Positions 34,997-48,700 of a stretch of 64,000 bases of DNA are shown one piece after another. The notes beneath the pieces were generated by a model, which did not search any database, had not been told where the DNA came from, and saw only the letters and a program-made list of their open reading frames with translations. Each line of letters starts with the position of its first letter. The stretch's first letter is position 1. Origin of the DNA: Liolophura sinensis (taxonomy: Eukaryota; Mollusca; Polyplacophora; Chitonida; Chitonidae); the NCBI RefSeq assembly GCF_032854445.1, contig NC_088302.1:8553338-8617337 (forward strand). The letters are read 5' to 3'. Made by a program: the position numbers and the translations under genes.

Positions 34997-36651
34997 TATG
35001 TCTTATGACAGGCAACCCTTCACACTCACTCATAGATCAGCTTCACAACTTTGCAGTTCTCAAACCCAGTCACGGGGTCACAAGGCCAGCTAAGGATGGC
35101 CTTCATTCCATCTGGGATTAAGATACTTTAGCTTAGTCCCAGATTCCATGCATATCATGTACATGGGCAGAAACGACTTCAGGGAACATGGAAAAGACAT
35201 AATGACAAGTTAGCGAAGAAGAATGTTTAGAACGGTACTATTATATTTACAAGACATTGACAAATAAATAACACTGAGTATTATACATAACATACTAACA
35301 ATTAACAACTATGCTGGCGCCAGTATTGGACAACTCCTAAGTTGCCCGAATGGGTACAATTTGTTTTAAACTCGAATTTCCAGCGAGTTACATTTACATA
35401 GCATAATAAAATCGATCACAAAACTTGTGTAGATTGGATCTGTCTGCTGACATTTTGGGTATCAAGGCAGTTGTGCGAATTATGGACATTTTGTGCCTGC
35501 TTCTGATTTACTAAAGGCCTTGAGGGAACAACACAAGGAAAACAGACACGCCGTACTTTATGTCCCGCTGGGGAATTGCCTCTTCACAAATGAAGGTAAA
35601 ATTAGTCATTAGACGCTCTCCATTGCACATGCCTTCTAGATTCCCTGTCATCGATCAATAATTCCCCTTTGCACGGCCGAATGTCTCACTTAGGTCCAAA
35701 TTTCTGTCCATACCATTCGCAAAAAAATAGCGAAGCAGAATATTTGATATATTGCCACAACATCATAACATACAAACAGCTATCTGATTTTGTGTTTTTT
35801 GCTGGTGTGTTATAACAAGCCTTACGCCCACACAGAAATAACATTTCATTATCTCCAATTCTGAAGACCGAGATGGCCATTATGCGATCTATCCTTCTTA
35901 CATCAACCCCACAAATCTTTTGTATAAATCTCTAACATCACATGGAGCATTTCGTTGCTAAGATATAATGTTTGTAATATGCAACGCGCATTTTGCATAC
36001 ATCTGTATATACACCAGCAATTTTATCGTATGTTTTCTCCATTATGAGAGGGCGCTTTTCCCCTCTGATAACAAGAGTCATTCGCACCTTGATCCGCAAT
36101 TTGGCACCAAAGCAAAATCTTTTGCCTCATATTCACACAGGGTAGGTAACTCTCGTAGCGAGCAATTGAAGGCAGCTGTACATGCCTGCTTCTGCAATAC
36201 TCACTGAGTCTACGGCACCAACACATGGTTCTTAAACGCCGTAGTTTCGAACTGGAATAAAAACTCACAAGTGCAAGTTTGTCTTCTACAAATATTCAAT
36301 CATTTCGACATCATGTTTGGCCTGCACACCTGCTGATCACTGTTTTCCATTTTGGTACAAGTTAAAACCAGTAACAAGTCGCAAAACCAGTGACAAGCAC
36401 AAGTCCAAAGCAGTGAAATCACAATATTCTGCCATCTGCGTGTAAAATCATCATAGTATTGACGCACTGCCGAGAAACAATGTGCGTCGAGCTATACAAC
36501 CCGCATGCGCCAGCCATTTGACCAGCGCAAGTACAGCCAGGAAGTTACTCTTTCTCTTCAATGCAAGCAAACGTGGCAGGCGTCTATGGTAGCTCATGTG
36601 TTAAGCCAAACAGCTGGCTGATAGGACACGAAAAACTAGCCACCAGGTTGA
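34997..36651. other. 3' flank of the SLC29 gene
   Basis: No other gene is supported. No clear polyadenylation signal on the minus strand was found close to the stop codon at 36,652, so the 3' UTR end is not placed. Confidence 0.4.
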
Positions 36652-36778
36652 TTATCCGCCCGCATTCTCCACAAAGAATTTGACCACCATAGAAAAGTTA
36701 GTCCCACAAAGAATTCCTAAGCTCAAAGCCACAGACATGAACATTCCCGCTGAACTGGCGTTCTCTATCTCCACTCGT
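36652..36778 (-). CDS. SLC29: SLC29 exon 13 (TM11 and stop)
   Basis: RVEIENASSAGMFMSVALSL then GILCGTNFSMVVKFFVENAG, stop TAA at 36,652-36,654. Acceptor GTTTGCAG. Confidence 0.92.
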
Positions 36779-39700
36779 CTGCAAACAAAACAGATTTAAA
36801 TGTGTTTTTAAAATTTTGATTGCGTTAAATCTGTGAAATTATTCTACTATTATACTAGAAATTATTCTAAATTTGCACCAAGTTATCCAATTGCTTCTTT
36901 TTTTTACATGCAGCAATAATCATGTTGCCTTAATAAATTAGAAGACATCAGGTGAAGATGACGTCAGCAACTCCGTGTGCTATCCTGTACCTGTAAAAAC
37001 AACTTCAAAATATTATCTATTACTGGTCAGTTAGAAAACTACCATATTGAACTGGAAGAAATCGTAGTACTAATTTCATGACTTTAACTGCAGATTAACC
37101 TCCCTCATTGACTCTACCCCAAAATGCATGGAAATGGCATATATAATAAACGAAATAAACCATCAATACATCAAAATGTGAAGGATACCAGGTCCCAGGA
37201 TCATCAAGTCAGATTTAGTCTTAACTTCAAAACAGTTTTTTACTCTAAAATTGAGGCTTACCCCAGGGATCTTTATTTCAATACTTACAGTTCCCTCCTA
37301 CGGTCATGACAAAATTGAACATTTGCCTTCAAGTTCCAATATAGGTTCAGGAATAACACCGCATTTTAAAACACAGCCTGACTACATTCTAAGACACCTT
37401 TGTGATCCCGGGGTTTGGGCAAGATGGCTACCAAGACACATAAGCCACATTTATACAGTACTTTTTGAATTCCTCGCATCAGGTAAATACTGCCGAGTTG
37501 TTTCGCTGAAGCTATCATGACAAGGGAGAGAAGCCCGTGTACACCTTACATCGTCTTCATTCAAGCAGTACTTTCCCCTTGTCGCGATATGGCTATGGTA
37601 GGTTAAGGTTATTGTATGTATTACAAAGAAATACTTCGTCATTTTAGACGATCGGACCGACAGATAAAAAACGGACATTGGGGGTGGGGGGGGGGTATTT
37701 GTTTATAACTATTATTATACCGAACATAGTTTAAACTGATGAGCTCATGCAGTCTACGAATCTTGTGTTCTGTTGCTTCCTAAACCCCACTACAGATGGA
37801 AAGCCATCGTCATCGTACATTCGCTTTATAGCAGTATCTCCTGACGATGGATAAATCTATAAGGCAATATCACGAAGTGATGGTACGAAGTTATGGCACG
37901 ATAATTCGAAGCGATGGAGAGTTGTCACCAAGCGTTGACACGAGAGCCCGGCACGATTATACGATGCAACGACATGCTGGCACAAAGTAATGATCCATTA
38001 CAAAACGCTACAGCATAGAATCGCTTCAAAAAATCGTGTTATTGGTTCGTAGGATCGTGTAATCCTTCTCACAATAGCGCCTTATAACGTCATGATTGTT
38101 AAAAGAGTTGGTAGAAGTACCATTGTTCGAAGCCACGACATAGCACGAAGAATGACATGAAGCGATGACACGACGCCACAGCTCTGTGTCACGGGACAAT
38201 GGTTATCGTGTCATCGCTTTGTGCCATCGTCCCTTGATTTATCTCCATCTCCTCATACCACGAATCCCTGCCAATATGCCTTTTACTTTGTACCATCTTC
38301 GGACGATACTATTGAGTGTACGCTGATAGCCCTAACCAACTTTCATATTTCGTGGACATCACTATGTCACTTACTCTGGCCCATACATCATTCCCAGCGC
38401 ACCCATGTACCCGTGGGTCATCCCAAACAGCGCCCCGCCGGCCAGAAAAGCATAATCGTTAGTTATAAGGACAGAAAGAGATCTGGTGTCCGCTCGGAAG
38501 TTACACAAAAGGAAGAATGGGATGGACAAGACCGCCCTGAGGAGACAAGCGATCCACAGGAACTGGGGGCCGGGCTGAAATAAGCAGAAGAAAACACGAT
38601 AAAATATGGATATGTCTATTATGTACAGTTCTATATCATTTAGTGACCGTTCAATGTAATGGATGCAGAGTAATACCTACTCTGTTCATGTAATTGCTTA
38701 ATTTGTACAACTTATACGACCCCTAGAACTATAGATTAAGCAGAATTGGGCAAACAGTTCCAATGATGTATATTCCAATTTATTAGACGTCACTGGTCTA
38801 GAATTACTGAAAATGCTGTATTGTCATCACATTAAATAGACAGCAACATGCACGCATGAGACTGAGTCCATCAGCAGAATCCTGGTTTATACAGGCATAC
38901 AGTATAAAATATCACAGCAAAGATTAAAATCACAGCGACGACAACAATTGTGACTTCATGTCATGATGTCTTTGGTATAGCGTTCCGGTGGAACAGTGTT
39001 ATAAATGTGTTGGCATTGGAAACCGATCTGTCACAAAGAAACAGCATCTTGAAATTACCGGAATCTACGCCAAACTGCAAAACGCTAACTGTCCAAAGAA
39101 AACTTGATGTACCTTTAGTGCCAATCCATCAAGCCGTTGGTTAATTCGGGTTTTTTGCTTGTGGTCGATTTATTTTCTTGATTTTCTAAATAACTACTTT
39201 CTAGCTTTACTGACGCGTGTAATTTTAAATGCAAGAAGACGATGATTTTAAAAAATGGTTACAGGATAAACAGACGTATTTCTTCCTCGTTCATTTGCCG
39301 GTGAGTGTTTAATTCCCATCACGGATTTTCTCCATTTATTTTCTATTTCTTTACTTATCCATATAATCATTTATTTTTAAATTCCAGGCACTAATTTACA
39401 TGGCACATTTTGCCACACGGGAGATCTACAAATTCACAAAAACTGAAATGTGTTGTTCTTGCAGAAAACCTATTCTGCATGGTTTTAGTTTTATTTCATG
39501 TCAAGTGACGATTATTCCCAAACGACAACCGAACTTGTTAATGTTGATTATTTTACATAATACCCCAAAATAATATCTGACACTTTGTCACAAATTTACA
39601 ACACGCATAGACAGATGTGATTTTATCGTGACAATAGTTTGTTACAAAAAGTGGCTGAAAGTCATATGTGTACACCAACATCAATTTCGTTTCTTACCCA

Positions 39701-42700
39701 TACAATCTTTAATTTTCTTTTCCAATCACCAATGGGACAGGTATATCGTCCATGTAATTTTGAATTTTAGTTTAAGTTTAAATTTACTTATAAAAAAACA
39801 ACGTCATCATTGGGTAGCTAGGTTTATGGATCAATACTGATTTCAGGAATTTTTCCCGGTCAGAGCCTGATTTGGCACATTTCCTAGAAAGTGTATGTTG
39901 ACATCGAACCATTGAGTGCCAATTTATTTATTTACTTATCTATCTGTCTATCTATCTATCTGTCTATCTATCTACCTAATTCTTGTTTAACGAGATTGTC
40001 AAGAATTCCTCACTAATACAATGGCGACCCGTTATACTCGTAGCAGAAAGCGGAATGCCTGGACTTTGACAAGCAATCTCAAGCGACCTCTGTGTAAGAC
40101 CACACGAGAGGGCCATCAACCGCGTTATGCCACCAAAGTCATCATAATAATAGAAACCGCGGAGGCATTTTTCCCGTGCGAGTTTGAATGCCAAACCGCT
40201 ATTCAAGGCAACTTCGACCTGTTGAGGCAACAGTTGACGGACCAGTAGGATTGTAAAGTGATGTGTTCTTTGTTTTCCTTTGACCATCTTCTCAGATGTT
40301 TCTTGTGAAAAGCAGGGCCCAGTTGTTCAAAAGTGTTTTAGCTAATTCTGGTATTAAGCTTTATATTTCTTATATTTTATTTTTAAAATTTTAGCCAAAC
40401 GCCAATGTAACGGCAGCAGATTTAGCTCATACTTAATATATTGCTACGAACTTTTTAAGGTTAAGTAAAAAAACTGAAGACTTCGCTTAAAGTTAAATCT
40501 GGTACTGTCTTAAAACAGTTTTTAACAACTAGGTCCAGATTCTCCAGTGAGCTGACGTCACCATCACGAGGCAGCATCCGATTTTTTTGTACAACTCCAA
40601 ATGTTTCTTCATATAGGCCTACATTTATGAAAAATTCACGAACACACTCACAGCTAATATAACTAACCGGTGGGCAGTGGACTTTACAAATGAGCTCAAT
40701 ATCATGAGACAGAACAATTCTTTATATGTTGTCTCGAACCCACATATTTGTCGGAGGCGTTTTTGGCTTTTACGAAGAAAATTTACTCCACTCTCTTGGT
40801 ACCGGATAATTCGGCATGCCTGAACAAATCAGTGTTAGTCACGGTGCCCGACTTGACCTAGACACCATGTTGGCGAGAAGCCAAACCATTTCTGGTCAAC
40901 TCATGTTCTTTTTTCCACGAAGAAATTTCTTCCGAATAAATCGACAATATTTCACAGAAGATGAGGTCATTTTATAAGTGTACAGGGAACAATGGTGAAC
41001 TATATGAGGTTTTGGAAATAGTTCAACCTCGAGTTGCTAAGTATAAATGTTCACATACCGTTCAAGGTTCAGCATCAAAGCAATCCGATTTAAGGGTCTT
41101 TGGCGTGTTATTTAATGTTTATTTCCTAGCTACGTTTGATTTGATTTCATTGTACAATAGTTTTATTCTTTTGTTTTTTATTTGACTGGTACTTAACGCT
41201 GTACTAAAAGTAACTTCACTTATATCAAATACCATGAGGATATCGCTCTTGGTTGGCTCTGATAACGATTCTGATAAACTGTAGCACTCCTGTTATATAG
41301 ATGCTTATGAATGGGAAGCTACAGCGTGAGCTGCAGAAATTCTGCGCATCCAGTCCAATCCAAAAGCAAGCAATTGCACTTGGAGAGGGGAGGGGTGGGG
41401 GTACCTTTCAGAGAGCATACATATTGGCAGTATATGGAAGCTGTTGTTAATAACAACACTTTAAAAGGCTGCGCAACACATAGTTTCATAAAAAGTGTCT
41501 TATTGAACAGTATTTATTAATTTATTTGATTGGTGTTTTAAGCCGTACTCAAGAATATTTCACTTATACGACGGCGGCCAGCATTATGGTGGGAGGAAAC
41601 CGGGCAGAGCCCGGGGGAAACCCACGACCATCCGCAGGTTGCTGCAAGAATATTGAATAGTAGACCCTTACTTTCTTTCAGTAATGTTTAGCCAAGTAGC
41701 CGTGTCCAAACAGCTCAGTAACCGCTCGTTAGCTTTCACTGCGCTGTTCCCCGTCCACCAGTATATACACAACATGGAACTACAGTACTGTATATCCCTG
41801 TGAGTGAGTCTGCGTGTATTCACAATGGTCCCTCCCACTACAACGTGCCAAAAATCTTTACTAGAAGACAACTAAAACGCGCGGAAATTAAGGAAAAGCT
41901 GCAAGTGTGATAATATAACCATGAACTCTTGTAGTACGTGTAAATCGAAAGGACTCTCGTACTTAATGCTAGTGAGGTAAAAACTCTGTTAACACAGATA
42001 CGCCGAGTCAGCTCATCTATTATAATTACGCCCCACTTGGCTCGCAGATAGAAGGAATTTCCCATTCTACCAGAGCTCCGCCGAAGACGTGCTCTGATTC
42101 TTAGCTTTCCATTCACAGGCCAAAACACAATTTATCCAAGGCCTTTAAAACTTGGCAGCATTTTTATCGGTGGCTTGTGAGCGTTGATTGCGTCCCTGTG
42201 TGCTGGTTTGTTGGCGAGATGCTCCTGGCCGTCAGTAATTGCTCTTTCGCCCTGTTGCTGCTCGCCTTTGAAAAGGCCAAACCTAATTTATAGGGAGGTG
42301 TTTCCGCTAGCGTCCTGTTATGCTACAGAGATTTGATTTCGAAAACTAGGGGCCACACGGGCGACTTGCTACTCTAACGACGGCATATCCACTGAGGGAG
42401 GGATCTCTGTTATCAACAGAAGAAACGGAGTAATTCAAACAGTGAATTCACTATCAACTAACACTACGCCCCTAAAAACAGCGGATAACGAAAGAAAATA
42501 AATCAACGCTATAATCTTACATTAACCAGTTCAGAATGCCTGTTGACATTTAACTCTTAAATACATTAGTTGCTGCAATGGAAACGGCTAAAATTCATGA
42601 CTAGAATATCGATTTCCATCATTGAAAGCTGGATGCTTTTCCTTTGCATATTGTCAACTTTATCCACCATTACATATTCTGTCTTGTATGTGCACTTGGG

Positions 42701-45700
42701 AACTGGTGTTTAGGGGATTTCAGAATAGTGTCTTTTGATTATCGATTCGGAATACACTTTCATGGTTTATGACTGGTATACAAATTTCGGTCTTGAAAGT
42801 GTAAGTTTCCACTATTTATGTATTTAAATGAACAACTAAGAATGAAACCCTGCCTGAGGTAAATTGACAAGAGGCCGTATTTCACCGGGTACGTATAACC
42901 ATTTGCCAGCTATCACACTGTTGTCGCTGCTCTGGTTTTACTCTCAATGCTGTTCGTCTTTAATTATATTGCCACTCACATTGGCTATAAGGATGCAATG
43001 GGAGGTTGACTTTCATAATAGCATCTAGGGCATTAAATGCACAATTGTTAAAAGAGGCTTTCGAACTTAAGTTCGAAAGCTAAGTGTCAAAGGGGACTTT
43101 CGTGGTTAATAACTAGTTCCCCTTAGATATTTTAAAATGTTTACACCATTCTCAACTTGTTCGCTAAAGTTTGCAAGCTGTATGGCTTTTACATCATTGT
43201 AGTTCCCTAAAGATAAGAGGGCCCTAACACTATTTTAAATGGATTATCTACATAACCTATCGACGATTTCTCTGAAGTTCAAGGACATCTTGAAGGCACT
43301 TGTCTTTACCAGTTTTAAAGAGCACATTGTAAAACACAATTACTTGTTTTCGTCAATTTTCTCCTTGCTTAGGGCATTGTTCTAGTAACTAATCTTATAC
43401 CCACCTTGTTAACGAAGAATGTTAACAAATTTCCCAACAGAGCAAATGCTGGAAAGACGAGTAAACCAAACACTGGTTTCCAGTAGACATCTACAACGAG
43501 AAGCAACATGCAAGACCTTCATCAATCATCATTAATGAAGGATTTAATACGAGACCTATCACCTGGATATGTGTACTGTTACCGATGGTTATGTGATGAT
43601 CGGCCAATCTTCTATTCAGTGCTACAAGAGGAATTACTCCCATCCATAATTATCACACAGCAGTGTCCTTTTACCCGATTTACTTTTGGGAAATATAATA
43701 TTCTCAAAGTTACTTTTATGAAAATGTGTGTTTCCACTTAGGTAATATGGCAGTTGACCAGCGCTTGTCCAAATCTTGATCTATACGAATCACTCAAACC
43801 TTGATAACCGATGGGAATTTCATTAACTCCTTATCAATTTCAAATTGTATGTATATGTTTCATTTTTTGCAGAGATTATTTAGAACGAAACAAATCTATG
43901 GAATAGAAAACGGTAAAATGTAAAACAGGAACTGCATGAGAGGAATTTCTTGTCATTCTTCGAAAGGAACCTGCGACTAACTCATATATCAATACCGCCA
44001 CGTTTTCGCTTTTAGTGCAGGCTTACTTTAATTATTGTTTATGAAAACCTACAAATAAAGTCCATATAATACAAACTTCACAATACTTCGTACCAACTAC
44101 TTACCACCGTATGCACAGCCTAGACATAAAAATGTATATAACCTTGTATCTTCGTTAATTATTTACTTATTTATTTGATTTATTTGGTGTTGTACGCCGT
44201 ACTCAGGAATATTTCACTTATACGACGACGGCCAGCATTATTTTGGGAAGAAACCGGTCAGATCCCGCGGGAAACCAACGACCATCCGCAGGTTGCTGAA
44301 GACCTTCCCACCTACGGCCAGAGAGGAAGCCAGCATGAGAGGCTCCTGGACCATCCTGATTAATTAGGTAAGAAAATCCAGCTGATACTGGCTTCCTCTC
44401 CAGCTGTACGTGGGAAGGCCTGCCAGCAACCTGCGGATGGTTGTGGGTTTCCCCCGGGATCTGACCGGTTCCACCCACCATAATGCTGGCTGTCGTCGTA
44501 TAAGTAAAATATTCTTGAGTACGGCGTAAAACACCAATCAAATAAATAAATAAATAAATTAGGTAAGAAAATCGGTGGTCTTGGTAACAGCTAGGACGAA
44601 CGCCGGTATTTGGCCCATTTGGTAAGAAAAACGCTCGCCTTGCTCAGCTTATAGGTAAGAAGACCGGGACAAAGTTGTATCGCATAAACCATGAGGAGGC
44701 AGGTGGACAGAACGGAGCGCTGACAGGAGAAGCACGAAAACAAGCCTATGCCTGGTTAATACAGACCCCAGGGACGCTGAGCTCACGCATGGACATCTGT
44801 TATAAATTAGTGCCCCTAATAATAAGTAGAGCTGAACAACCTAAATCTCCAGGGTTACTGTAATACTTGTTAACAACAGCTTATACAACTTCTCCCTCTA
44901 AACATCTGTCTGCTAACCAAACTGCATTTCGGTTTTCACTTCAGCATTGGGCAGTTTGGATCCCCCAGCCAATCCCATTTGTTTTCTAGTGTCTGCTATC
45001 GACCCGTTCGCCTAGAGTAAGCAGTGTGGTTAAAGAAGCCGGTGAGGTCGGATGAGAATTGATTTATATACTACAACATTTACCTGGGAGAGGAAACTGT
45101 GGGTCAATTTTGGAGGTGTTTGCCATCATGCTGGGATAGATGACTGCCGAAGAGAAGTAAACAAGCCAAACGGAGAGGGCTACCATCCAAACCTGTGGAC
45201 AGGAAGTAACCACATACATGTATAATGAGGTTCGATATGAGGCAACCAGTATATTTGTATCTGCAATTTTATTAGACCATCTGGAGCCCTTTATGTGTAA
45301 ACTTATGAAAGTTAGGCCCAATTGTTTTTTTGTTAGGCAGCTTATTGCAAATACAGGATTTCATTTTTGGCAGTCACATAAAAATCTACCAACTTGGATA
45401 TTCCTTATTTGTACGCGACTGAAATTGTGACAAATGAAGGCTTTTTTAAGTTAACTAAACAGCCATCTCCAACATATTGTGCCAAAAATTAAGGACACAC
45501 TCAATATGCCCACAATATCCCCAAAGACCTGCGAAACAAGCTCGGTTACACTCTGTACAACAATCTCCACAGCATCCTCCTCAAAAATCTGTGCTACATC
45601 CTGCTCAAACAATCTGATCTTCCTCATCTATCCCCTGTACACTTTGCTAAAAATCTCCGCTACATTCTGTTCATCTATCTCCACCACAACCAGCTCAACA

Positions 45701-48700
45701 ATCTGCGATACATTCTGCTCAACAATGTCCTCTACAACCGCACAACAACATCCACTGCGCACTAAACAATATCTCCCACCCTCTGCTTAACAATTTCTGC
45801 TATTTCCTGCTCAACAATCTCCGCTATAACCTGTTCAACAATCACCGTTACAACCTGCTCATCAATTCCATCTATAAACGAGCAATAACCCACACTACGT
45901 ACTTCTCAACAATATCTCCTACCACCTGCTCAACAATCACCGTTACAACCTGCTCAAAAAGTCATCGTTACAGGCTGCTCAACAATCACCGTTACAACCT
46001 GCTCAGCAATCACCGTTACAACTTGCTCAAAAATCACCGTTACAGCCTGCCTAACAATCACCGTTACACCCCGCTGGACTGTCTTCATCGCCATCGCTAC
46101 TATTCACGTGACGCAAATTATCCCCTACACACTATTCAACAATGTCTAGTATACACTTTTAAGCAACGCCAGTATACATTATTCGTCCGTAACTAATGCA
46201 TTCCATTCTACAATTTTCGTTATGACCCGCTCTACAACCCACTGGATAGACTATTCGACAGTGTTCAGTATACACTCTTTAGCAATCTTGGCTATAAACT
46301 ATACAGAGTACACAGTTAAACAATGTCAAGTATACACTGTTCTATCTAGTACACACTATTCGGCAATATCAACCACGTGACGCTCAACCAACGCCATCAT
46401 GCTCAGCAGTTTACTCTATATCTTGCTCAACATATCCTGAAACATCAAGCTGCCGGGAAGCCAAAGTTCAATTCAATCGTTGTATCGCTTCAACTGCCAA
46501 TTTGTGGTTAACAAGTACTTTTTACAGTCGTTCTCGTGAATGCAGAAAAATGACTCATCGGTATTGTCATCAAAATATAGCGGCAATCTTGAATCAAATG
46601 CTGATGGAAAAATTTCAAAAAGAGTTCTTCTTTGTATTTCAGGTACCAAATCTTAAAGTGCTTACCACAAAGTGTTACTTTTAAGGATTGAGCAAAGTAT
46701 TAAAAAAATAAGTCTCTACTTACCTACTTTAAATAAATGAAGTAATTAAAATTACCTGTTTAAAAGTATGCAGAAGCGGACGTTTTCGCTTCTCTTTAAT
46801 GACGGCTCCGGCATTAGCTGAAAGTTTCATAGCAACTATTGCCCTATAATGACGATAAAATTTCTGCAACAAATCAAAATTCAGTAAATTAAAGATCGAT
46901 AAAACAAGTCTGTTTTGGCCATGGCACAATGTACACTGAAAACATGGAACACAAGATACGGAATACAAAACATGGAAAACGGTATACAAATGTTGCAGGT
47001 TAACATGATACAAAAATCTATCAGTACTGTATTGTGCGTTGTTCGAAAGAAGAGGAAAACAATCACTAAGTTGATAATTTTTTTTTAAATTTCATTTTCA
47101 AGAATTTAAAAAAATAATGCGTTTTTTTAAAGTCGCTTATCATAGTTTCTTACATTATTTATTTATTTAATTAATCTTTTACGCTGTACTCAAGAATATT
47201 TCATCTATACGACGCCAGCCACCATTATGGTGGGAGGAAACCGGGTAGATCCCGGGGGAAACCAACGACCATTCAATGGTTGCTGGAAGATCTTCCCCCT
47301 TACTAGTTTCTTACAGGATGTAACTAAAGTTAGATGTAATCAAAGATGAAAAATAAATTTACAACACGTATAAATTGTAGATTTGATATACACAAGTATG
47401 ATTCACTGCTCTTTGGACCTGAGAAATGTTGCTACGATAGTCCTATAGATATGTTAACTTTACTATTTTGGAATTCATCATATGAAACTGTTCCCCAGGC
47501 CAAATGGTCCTTTTTACATCCACAAAGAGCTATATCTGGATCATTATGCCTGATACTCTCTAAAACAGACACTTACCAAATATGGAAGAGCGAAGAACGT
47601 GTCGAACACAACCAGCAAGAGAATGATAGCAGTCAGGAAGAAATAAATGGCACTGATTTTAATCGCCGATGAGACTGAAATGTGGAAATTAGAATAACTG
47701 ATTGGGTTAATTAATAATTAACAGGCACAATGGCAAAAGATTTGATTGATTAGTGTTTTACGCTGTACTAATGGTACAGATTTATTGATCCTCTGGCATG
47801 TTTATCATGGTTGCCTTATTGCTCTCTGAATTGATTGGATGTTTGATTGCGTTAAAACATGAATAAATGATACTGCCTTGAAGAAAGGTAGGCAATGTTT
47901 TAGCCATATTGTTGCGATTGATTTGAAGAGGTATTTTTTTACTAAGGAACGATTTTGGTTCTGTAAGAAAATCATGTTGGCTTCATGTCAGCAAATGTAT
48001 ATATGTAATTGGCGCATGTGACTGGATAATTGTCGCTAACAAGAAACAACAGGTAAAACATTAGAGATGACATTGTGAAAACATTTTCATATACATGAAC
48101 TAAAGCTGAAGGAAATGAATCTGAACATGTAAAAAGATCCCACGGCCAGCGTAGGAGTTTGTTAACGTCAACAGTTTAGTTTAAAAGAATAAATGAATGA
48201 TTGTGGCTTAACGCCACATCGGAAGTATTTCAGCCATATCGTGACTAGTAGTTCCAGGGACTGCAAAATCATATGAACATCTTGACAACTGAGAATAGAC
48301 AATCGAACAAATGGACAATCGAACACGCAAACAATAGTAGTTGACTAAGCCTAATATGATTTGATAAAATTCAGTGGGTCTATGGGTCAGTGTCTGACCT
48401 ACACTTTTCCCTTTGTTTACGTTATAGCCTGCACTGTATTTCAGTCCAACTTTCTCGAGGCTTCGGTGTTTATGAGTTCAGTGTCATTGTACATAGGGTA
48501 TACATTCAGGAAATATGTATCGGTGTTGTAAACATGTTTTTGATCAAACCATCCAGAATTTCCTTTTAAATTTCTATAAAAATATGATCGACGCAGTCAT
48601 TCATTCAAGTTGACTTGTAAGCAGTCATTTATTCAAGTCCACTTGTGAACAGTCATTCACTCAAATCCACTTGTGAGCAGTTATTTACTCAAGTTCATTT

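Noticed and set aside
40021-40248. 75-codon plus-strand frame starting ATGGCGACCCG, overlapped by a 103-codon minus-strand frame
   Set aside because: No domain and no splice context, and overlapping open frames on both strands point to chance; it lies in intron 11.
41668-41871. Minus-strand frame with LLSCLDTATWLNITE, considered as the ENT TM8 exon
   Set aside because: It lacks usable splice sites in the right phase; the exon at 43,405-43,490 fits both phase and sequence.
45479-45790. 103-codon plus-strand frame rich in Thr, Ser and Cys
   Set aside because: It lies inside a 24 bp minisatellite in an SLC29 intron; the composition follows the repeat.
45530-46400. Regular spaced repeats considered as a CRISPR-like array
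   Set aside because: Units are degenerate and contiguous without unique spacers, in a eukaryotic intron; it is a minisatellite.
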